Assembly (NCBI RefSeq): GCF_019649055.1
Contig: NW_026570223.1
Location: 3,759,292 to 3,823,291, forward strand
Direction: 5' to 3'
DNA length: 64,000 bases
Source: Paramacrobiotus metropolitanus
Taxonomy: Eukaryota; Tardigrada; Eutardigrada; Parachela; Macrobiotidae
The notes under the pieces are model-generated. The model was not told the DNA's origin, searched no databases, and saw only the letters and a list, made by a program, of their open reading frames with translations. Shown here piece by piece: positions 56,560 to 64,000 of this stretch. Positions within the stretch are counted from its first letter, which is position 1. Each line of letters opens with the position of its first letter. Position numbers and translations under genes: made by a program.

Positions 56560-57440
56560 AGCGAAAGAAAAGTCTGGCGGCCACATCGTGCAGGCCAGTT
56601 CGTACGTAATGCTATGCGCAGACTACGTACTCGACAGAGGCAGTACAGCATGATAGAGGCAGTACAGCATGTTTGTGAATGAAAGTACGCCAAGTACAAC
56701 GGGCACGTCATGCAAGCTCGTACGCTTCACATGCCTCTTGGCGAGAATCCGAAGGAAGCTCCGACTCGGTACGCGAAGTATGATCCGACTCGGTACCGCA
56801 ACAGTACCGCAAACCTCTCCGGTCGGACCCAAGTGGGGTCGACGGCACGCGTCCTCTAGCAGTGGGAGTCCGGTGTCCGGTTGACCGTCCCATCGTTCAC
56901 CTTCGGGATCCATGAGAGACAAGCAGCTCACGGCAAAAAATCCGGAAGTCGGTCGGGCATTTTGTTGGGCCGGTAATGCTTCTGTCGGCTCTCTGTTGGC
57001 TGGCATCTTCTTCTGTTGGCCACGGAGAACAGTAAAAACCGTAATGAGATGAATGAGTAATGCAGTGAGAAAAGAGTGAAACAAAGTTTAATCACGATTC
57101 CAGTGAGTAAAAGGGTTAGAAAACAGATCTGTTAAGAGATTTAAATAGAAACATAGAATTCCATTTTGTTAGGAAAAATGCAAAAATATCAAAGATCTGT
57201 CCGGATCCTTACGATGTTGTAAGCCCATATGGGACTCGAATAAAACCGATTCGTTCGATTCCATCAATTGGACGGTGATCTTTCCGGTGGCTCCTCAAAT
57301 GTTGAGTCCTTCCTCCGGCTGATAGCCGGTGATTGCCGACCCATGGTCGGTCATCACCCACCTGTTGTCCGTTGTTGATGTGCGGTTGTCAACTACCTGC
57401 TGTCAACGGCCCAAGTGGGGCTCTGGCAAGTATCCGTTAG
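56560..57440 (-). mobile_element. LTR of the 20-kb/51-kb family, opposite orientation
   Basis: Read on the minus strand, GGAATCGTGATTAAACTTTG..., then ATGCCAGCCAACAGAGAGCC, CCGACTTCCGGATTTTTTGC, GATGGGACGGTCAACCGGAC and AGGCATGTGAAGCGTACGAG match 20,440-20,830 in the same order. The frame at 57,084-56,623 (153 codons) runs across this region but is best read as chance: matching positions at 20.5 kb fall in other frames. No internal coding region adjoins it, so a solo LTR is likely. Confidence 0.65.
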
Positions 57441-57753
57441 TCGGCCAAAGTTGATTTCGTCAGTTGGGAAGCCGTTCTCCGACTTAGGTGGGTTGACCAT
57501 GCGGAGCTTTCCGTTTCAAGCCTTTGGGCGTTGATCCGAGTTTTGTGGGAGTGCGGGTCGTGTGCCTCGCATGCTCACATGCTCTGGGCCGGATCAAAGT
57601 TCGATTACGGTGTGTTACCGTGGCATCTGTTGGCCTAAGGACTAGTGTTTCCGCGTGCGATCCTGATCTGCCGGCGGCAGTAAGGGACTTTTGTAATCCC
57701 ACTCTGCAGGACAGACTCTCTGGTATAAACCGGCTTACGTTTCTCGCGCCGCA

Positions 57754-57822
57754 GCAGCGATAAACGTACTCGCGGCAGCGAGAAACGTACTCGCGGCAGC
57801 GAGAAACGTACTCGCTGCAGCG
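57754..57822. repeat. 21-bp tandem repeat, 3.3 copies
   Basis: GCAGCGAGAAACGTACTCGC plus G at 57754, 57775 and 57796, plus a partial copy. As 21 is a multiple of three, the minus strand reads as a Cys/Arg/Glu/Tyr repeat peptide. Confidence 0.95.
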
Positions 57823-58136
57823 TTGTGCCTTGGGCCCCAAGTTATGTCAGACTGCCCGTCATCCCGGTTTCATGAGGTAAGACCAAGTGAGACCGTGTGT
57901 GGGGAGATTCGTTTTCATACACTTGCAAAATTCTGAGGTGGTATCAGATCTAAGGTGGTATCAGATCTTTGCTTCCGTGGTCTGGGGATCGTGATTTGCT
58001 CACGCGGTCTGTAGCTAGCAACGCGTGGTCGGTACGTTCGTTGCCGCAAACCAGAGATGCCTTTCCTCTTTTGTTGGGGGAAGACAACTCTCGTCCACCG
58101 TGGGGTGCGTTTTCTATGGGTGCACGTCGTGACTTC

Positions 58137-58176
58137 TAGCACGTCTGCCTAGGATATTTCCTAAGCAGACGTGCTA
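58137..58176. repeat. 40-bp near-perfect hairpin
   Basis: TAGCACGTCTGCCTAGGA pairs with TCCTAAGCAGACGTGCTA (one mismatch) around a TATT loop. Confidence 0.95.
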
Positions 58177-58404
58177 AAAGGCTTTAAGTACGAGTACCAT
58201 AGTTACATTATCTTTAAGTACCATAGTTACTATGTATTGGTGCAACGCAATCCATGGTTACTATGTACTGGGTGCAACGCAATGCAACTTTTATCTTTGC
58301 TCTCGGAAAGCTGCCAAGATACCAATTATTTGCAATAGTGATCATCTTAGTACCTAAGATTATTATGCCTGCTAAATATTACTGCTAAATAAATTAATAA
58401 GCTG

Positions 58405-59185
58405 TAGTGCCTTACTAAGATAGTGCCGTGTTCCTCAAAAATTGGGACTTACTGTCACTTACACTTACATCACTGCATAGGATAAAATCTGTACTATTTT
58501 AATAAATTTTTTGTTTTCCGGCAAGTATTACCAATTTTTTGTAAGGTCATGTAAAGTAAGTATGGGAATAACGTTCGGTGACGTCTACTCGCGCATATCA
58601 AAGATGCCGTCCACTCGCATCTCAGATACCGATCTTTCTTACCAACTTGAGCGCTGGCCTGCCTAGCTGTACGGCAGATACGTTGGCGTAAAAAAAAGGT
58701 TTTTATTCACTGTAATTTTAATCTACATAGAGCGCTGACGGATTATTATTATTTTCAATAGTTTTTGAGTGTTGAAATCCATGAATTGAAATTTCTTTGG
58801 TTGATGAAAAAGAACTAAAAAGTATGCCGTTCAATGCTCAGCAGATGCAGCTGACTTCACTTCAGCTCGCACTGAATCCGGACATGATCTGCCAACTGAT
58901 AACCATGCGATGCAGCATATCCGCGGTTAGCGTTAGAGAGGATCTGCATCTCAGGTGCGCGATGGGCGGCATCTTTGATATGCGCAGGTAGACGTCACCG
59001 AACGTTCTCCCATACTTACTTTACCAGTTTACAAACTACATGATTTTCACCAAAAATTGGTAATACTTACCGGAAAACAAAAAATTTATTAAAATAGTAC
59101 AGATTTTATCTTATGCAGTGATGTAAGTCTCAATTTTTGAAGAATATGGCACTATCCTGGCATTACTGGTAAGGAATTAAGCGGT
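58405..59185. mobile_element. Foldback element with ~200-bp inverted arms
   Basis: The left arm, about 58,405-58,612, pairs with the right arm, about 58,965-59,185. Matching blocks from the inside out: CATATCAAAGATGCCG/CGGCATCTTTGATATG, AACGTTCGGTGACGTCTAC, AAGTAAGTATGGGA, GGTAATACTTACCGG, TAAAATCTGTACTATTTTAA, ATCACTGCATA and CTCAAAAATTGGGA. Arms are about 85% alike. The 350-bp loop holds a 64-codon frame (58797-58991) with no known domain. Confidence 0.9.
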
Positions 59186-59614
59186 CACTGGGCAACCTGT
59201 TACTTTTATGCCATAAAATGCTCATTGACCTAAACCAATAATTTGGTAACGCTACTAAGGTTATTAAGGCGCTACAGTTCACCGTTACGTTGAGATAGTG
59301 CTTAGTGCGTGACCGACAGCTTAGGGCGTGACCGACAGCTTAGAGTCTGACCTAAGTGCGTGACCGACGGACAAAAGTTCCGGTTTTCGTGAACACAAAA
59401 AACCTTCGCTTCGCTTTGGTCGATAATTCTATAGTTCCCTTACAAAATTACTTAGATCTAGATGTACTCTGTAGTTGTAATCAATTATTTTTTGCAATGA
59501 ATTATTCATCGCGTATTGCATGCCGACAACTTTACAACTTTACGTACGCGACCTGTATATCGGCTTGTTAGGCTACGTATTTGGTTTTTAATTTTAGATG
59601 TCGAACTGAACGCA

Positions 59615-59709
59615 ATGACGCCGTCAGACTCCATTCGTAACCTGCCGCCTTTGCTTCTGGAGAACGTGTTCCCACATCTGGATTTGCATTCACAAATGAG
59701 GATGAAACG
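59615..59709 (+). CDS. F-box-like exon
   Basis: After an acceptor-like TTTAATTTTAG (to 59597) the frame gives MTPSDSIRNLPPLLLENVFP followed by HLDLHSQMRMKR. This fits the first half of an F-box (LP..LL..VF..LD....M..), the Skp1-binding module of SCF ubiquitin ligases. The frame then meets TAG; a GT at 59710 (ACG|GTAGCG) could be the donor, but it is weak. The second half of the F-box is not found. An open frame after TTAATTGCAG at 59,811 runs 70 codons but does not look like F-box continuation and overlaps a transposon end. A single decayed exon is possible. Confidence 0.4.
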
Positions 59710-59967
59710 GTAGCGGTATGAGCAAGAAAAAAGCATGCGGTCGTCATCATTAAAAATGACTTTAGTTGAACTTTGTTCACTGAGACGAATTTTTTAAATC
59801 GATTAATTGCAGAGATAACCTTGACAGACGTGAAAACCTGCCCATTTTATATAGGCTGTTTATGAAGATCCTTTGGATTTTTCCCATACCAGTCTTAACA
59901 AATTCCGCTAGAATGTTAAAATTTAGTGTAGTATTACTAATCCTGGCACAGATGATTAGTAATCACT

Positions 59968-62884
59968 TAACCAGTTTACGGAACTTACATGCGCACCAAA
60001 TTTTGTGGCGTACACTAGTTTCGACGTAGGTTTATTCCGACCGCTCAAACAAACTGAAAAATATAATAAATATCATAAAACTTAAAAACCTCTGAAACCC
60101 AAGCAAACCTAATAAACATGAGAATGTGAGAAACTCTAAGGAACCTAAGTAAACCTAAGAAAACCTAAGAAAACCTAGGAAAGCTAAGAATCTGATAATA
60201 ATATTCAGAGAAATTCTGAAAACCCTAAGAAAGTTAAGAAATCCTGAGATAACCTAAGAAACCTAATAAGAATCTCAAATGAATAAATCTGAGAAAATTT
60301 ACAAACCTAAGAAACCCTAAGAAACCTAAGAAAATACAGATCACGTTGATCCTAAGGATGATTAATTTTATTTCGACTCGTTTTTCGCAGTTTTTCAAAA
60401 ATTGTAATCAAAGCGATGACGAAGGGCGCGGTCTGCCTCTGTCGGAGCGCTCCGCATTAGCCTATGTTCGTCTATGGGGGCCAATGGCAACAGCTTGTTC
60501 TTTTGGGGTTCCTGCTTCCCCTTTTGGGTTATCGATTCCGCAGTAGCGTATGAACCTGGCGCCGTTGCGACGGTTCTAACGCACTTGGCCGCGTTGAAAT
60601 CGGCCCAGCGGTTCGCTCGATAATCGCGGGCATAGTCAATCATGTATACGGACTCCGGAGTTACGGATGTAAATAACCAATTTACGGAGGAATACATCCG
60701 TAGCCGGTTTGACGACGTCGGCTTTTGCTGATTAATTTTCGTTTTTATTCGCATCGAGGCCGGTGGCCGAGGCGCGTCGTGTAATTTACGCCATGGAAAC
60801 AACTTCACCATGTATGTCTATGGAGGCCCTTGGTAACAACTTTTGTTTACGACCCCCTTTTTGCCCTCGAGGCGCAGCAAACTGGCAACCCAGCAACATC
60901 CCCCGCGTCACTGCGGCATTCTGGCGCACTTGACCGCGTCGAAATCGGCCTAGCCGTTCTCCCAAACATAGGTTTTTTAACCTTACGCCGTCACGGTTGT
61001 AGTTAACCAGTGTACGGAAATCTACATTCGCGCGCATGTTTTTCGGTGAATGTTGTTCAAGAAGATTTTCGATCGCTCAAACAAACTTAAGGAACAAACC
61101 TAAGAAAAAATCTAAGAAACCTAAGTAACCTAAGAAACCTAAAAACGCGGAAATCTTAGTACTGCGCCGCGATTTTTCCCTGAACATTTTTTTTAACGAA
61201 TGTTTTCGTTAAGTGTGGTCGCATTTTCCGTTTCTTCGTGATTTTTTCACCTTTTTCGTGATTTTTTAACGAACCGATGCCGAAGTGCGCGATTGTCGCT
61301 TAGACTGTGCAAAGCCTTACCCTATGTCCCTCTATGGAGGCCCATGGCAACAATTTTGTTTTTCCCTATTTTCCCTTGGAGGCGCAACACAGCGGGAATA
61401 CTGTATAAACATCCGCGTCGTTGCGACGATTCCAACACATTTACCGCGTCAAAATCGGCCGATGCGTTCGCCCAAACATCGCGCTGGTTAGTAGTTCCTG
61501 GCTGCCTCTGTCGCTGTGACTATACAAATGAATAGCCCACGGCCGTCTATGGGGGCCCATGGCAACAATTTCTTTTTGGGGGCCTCTGTTTCCCCGTGGG
61601 GGCGCATCGATTAAGCAATAGCGTAACATTGCCGGCGTCCTTGCGACGATTCTAACGCACTTTTCTGCATGAAAATCGGCCCAGCCGTTCGGCCAATCAT
61701 TCGGAACAAAGCATACTCGTGTATAAGATGTTACGGATGTAGATAACCAGTTTACGGGATCTCCATCCGTACACAAACTTTTGCGGCGCAAGTTTGTTAC
61801 GAAATGCACACTTCGCAACGGTTGATCGCATTGGTCCCAGCCGCTAAGAAAACTGCGAAATTTAAGAAAGAGAAAATCTAAGAAAACGTCAGAAACCCTA
61901 AGAAAGCCTAAGAAACCTAAGAAAACTAAGAAACCCAAGAAATCTAAGAAACCTAAGAAACCTAAGGAACCTGAAAAACCTAAGATTACCTAAGAACACC
62001 TAAAAAACCCGAGAATACCTAAGAAAACCTAAGAAACTTAAGAAACCTAAGAAACCTAAGAATACCTAAGAATACCTAAGAATACCTAAGAATACCTAAG
62101 AAACCTGAGAATACCTAAGAAACCTAAGAAATTAAGAAGCCTAAGAAACCTAAGATATCTAAGAAATATCGTATATGAAAGAATACGAGGTATACCGATC
62201 ACGGTGGTGGGATTGACTGCAATTACTTTTTGCACATGTTTCTTAAATTTTCAATACTTTGTAACGTGCCGATGCCGAAGGCCGCGTTCTGTCTCGGTTT
62301 TTCCGAACGGTCCGCGAACAGACAAAGCATTTACCCATTTTTGTCTATGGGGGCCCATGGCAACAATTTGTTATTGGGGGCGACTCCTTCCCTTTTGGGG
62401 GGCGCATCGGGTCGGCAACAGCGGAACATCACCCGCTTCGTTGTGACGATTCTGGCGCACTTTACCGCGTCAAAATCGGCCTACCCGTTCGTCCAAACAG
62501 AATTTTCTTAGCAAAGGCTGTCACGGCTTTTGCTTTCGTATTTCGGCGATTCATTTTCGTTTCTGTCCGTGCCGAGGCCGGTAGTGTGCTTTACGTCACT
62601 GAGAAGATTATTTAAAATTGTTCACAATAATCTGCAATACCTATTGTACTAAATAGTACTGTGTTTGGAGCGAGGTCCGAAGCCGAGACGTGCAGGCCCA
62701 TGGCAACAATTTGTCTTTTGAGGCTCCGGTTTCCCCCTTGAGGCGCACCAGGTCGGCAATAGTGCAAGATTACTCGCGTGGCTGCGACGATTCTGGCGCA
62801 CTTGACCGCGTCAAAATCGGCCTTCCCGTTCGGTCAAACATAGGAACATTAGCCTATCCCGTCACGGTTGTTACGGATGTAGTT
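59968..62884. repeat. Tandem array of TIR units, second cluster
   Basis: Units run about 59968-60674, 60675-61003, 61004-61744 and 61745-62884, the last probably composite. Junctions at 60,661-60,710, 60,990-61,030 and 61,731-61,772 show the same paired tips TTACGGATGTA..TAACCA.TTTACGG..CTACATCCGT, with point changes. Type-A parts carry CCTAAGAAA runs (60,100-60,330, 61,090-61,145, 61,870-62,165), CCGAAG.GCGCG, and TATGGGGGCCCATGGCAACA. Type-B parts carry CCGAGGC.GGT and GAAGCCGAG. The short frames (KPKKPKK-like or FLGFLGF-like) are repeat translations. Confidence 0.85.
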
Positions 62885-63710
62885 AACAAGCTGAGCACGG
62901 ATGAATATTGGCTTACGACTAGGCAAATACACTAGTTTAAAATTCAAAAGTTGCAGTGTGTTCGAGGACACAGTAGTTATGATTTCATAGTTAGCAGTTG
63001 CCAGTTATGACTGTATTCGTGGAAGCAGTAGTTATTCAACAGCAGTTATGAATTTGTTTGAAACCAGTTAATTTTAGTACGAGTATAAGACAACAGATCG
63101 CCTTCAGTTTATTAGATTTAACTGGTGACAGGGAATGCTCTGGGTCAACTTGCGTTTGTATCAGCTGAAATTTTTCCTGTTCCTGCATTTAGTTTGTTGA
63201 CTAGTCAACAAGCGGACGTTTACTGGCATTATATATTACGTTAGCAGTTTGCACTTTTTCTTATGAGTGGAGGTCCATCAGACTAATTTCTGATGCCCTG
63301 TTCTTTAAATGTTGACCTTTCGCCGTTAATGTTTTTTGCGCTTGTGCCTCGGCTGCTAGTTTTCATTTATTCTAAAACTAACCGAATCATTCGTTCACTC
63401 GGTATGTGGTCCACAAGAATCGCAGAGGCTAAGCCAAAGCTGTTTCTTGTTAAACCCTGATTTCCCCGTGGTGACTGACAAGCGCATGTTAGCCCGATCG
63501 CATCCATGGCACAAGCCATTGAGTGACCACTGGGCTTATCCTACTTGTGAAGAGTAAAAAAACCACTAGCTTTGTTTTACTCTACGCTTTGAAAGGATTC
63601 TGTGAAAATTTAAAGCTGCAAAATCGGCTCAGTGAAAGCTGAGAACATAGGTAACAAAGAGGAGAGGCCGGAATCTTGCAAGAGATGTACAGTATTCATA
63701 TGACCAGCCG
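62885..63710. repeat. Interspersed unit (long form) and short interspersed repeat, copy 4
   Basis: 62,885-63,540 matches 47,708-48,250 closely in order and spacing (GGATGAATATTGGCTTACGA, ATGATTTCATAGTTA, CTGGTGACAGG, TTGACTAGTCAACAAGCGGA). 63,578-63,700 is the AAAATCGGCTCAG repeat, followed by another GAGCACGGATGAATATTGGC start. Confidence 0.75.
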
Positions 63711-64000
63711 AGCACGGATGAATATTGGCTTAAGATTATCTAAATTTACGTCGTATCTTCATGTGGTGGATTGGGTTGCAAAGTCAGAATGGCAAGGCCA
63801 GACAGCTACTTAATCAAGATGGCTGTGGTCAGAATGTGGAGTATTGACCTTTTGCCCATAAAGTTTTTTGGTTCATGGCTTAGCTGCTAAGCTTCTGCTT
63901 TTTCTACTGAATTCTACTGAATTTGAAAAGCTGCGGTAGTGGCTTATCAGTGGCCAGTGGGTGAAGTGATTTGTTAAGTGTTCACTCAGCCAGGGGAGCA
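63711..64000. other. Window end, no gene seen
   Basis: The interspersed unit breaks off at about 63,735. The rest is unremarkable and has no supported frame. Confidence 0.5.

Larger units (their letters stand above)
57441..58400. other. Repeat-rich DNA right of the minus-strand LTR
   Basis: Holds the 21-bp repeat (57754-57822), a CTTGGGCCCCAAG palindrome (57,829-57,841), GGTGGTATCAGATC twice (57,937-57,967), a 40-bp hairpin (58137-58176) and two ~32-bp copies of GTTACTATGTAYTGG..TGCAACGCAAT (about 58,230-58,285). Some may be the element's own 5' end. No gene is supported. Confidence 0.5.

Noticed and set aside
56623-57084. 153-codon minus-strand ORF with a hydrophobic start
   Set aside because: It lies over LTR DNA that also occurs at 20.5 and 51 kb, where the matching sequence is not kept in one frame.
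59812-60027. Open frame continuing the F-box exon after a TTGCAG acceptor
   Set aside because: The residues do not continue an F-box, and the 3' part is the CTACATCCGTA-family transposon tip, so chance is more likely.

Overview
The window looks like transposon-dense DNA from a metazoan nuclear genome. It has spliced exons with GT/AG borders, a recognisable eukaryotic gene (signal peptidase complex subunit 2), Ty3-type retrotransposon pieces, Helitron ends, and many MITE-like inverted-repeat elements and satellites. No operons, ribosome-binding sites or prokaryotic genes are visible. The exact animal cannot be fixed from sequence alone. An ecdysozoan such as a tardigrade is my guess, at low confidence.

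Layout. (1) 1-12.6 kb, minus strand and clearly more GC-rich than the rest: a decayed, internally deleted Ty3/gypsy-like element. It has a gag with a myristoylation-type N-terminus, a capsid and a CCHC knuckle, then a direct join to the second half of an integrase, with protease, RT and RNase H absent. Downstream lies a very large proline-rich third ORF that runs off the window. (2) 12.6-15.8 kb: a MITE, two exons of SPCS2 (+), and a weak membrane-protein candidate on the minus strand. (3) 16.8-21 kb: a second, decayed retroelement with a gag-like frame and LTR-like DNA. (4) 21-28 kb: a 49-bp minisatellite, palindromes, and a MITE with long terminal inverted repeats. (5) 28.5-36.1 kb: possibly one large minus-strand Helitron, interrupted by a GGCCGAA-repeat element and a 3.4-kb satellite of palindromic monomers. 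(6) 36.1-38.5 kb: another GGCCGAA-repeat element and a hAT-like non-autonomous element. (7) 38.6-39.5 kb: an 844-nt exon of an unrecognised host gene. (8) 40.6-56.4 kb: two further Helitrons with matching ends, units ending in CTACATCCGTA/TACGGATGTAG, small MITEs, an env-like ORF with polypurine tract and LTR, and a transposase fragment. (9) 56.5-64 kb: a minus-strand copy of the same LTR family, a long inverted repeat, a probable F-box exon, and a second array of CTACATCCGTA units.

Few host genes are visible: SPCS2 (partial), the 38.6-kb gene (partial), an F-box exon, and two weak candidates. Most open frames elsewhere are low-complexity translations, often of a CCTAAGAAA microsatellite found inside several unrelated element families. 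The most unusual items are the large third ORF of the first retroelement, the palindromic satellite inside a putative giant Helitron, and the tandem TIR-unit arrays.
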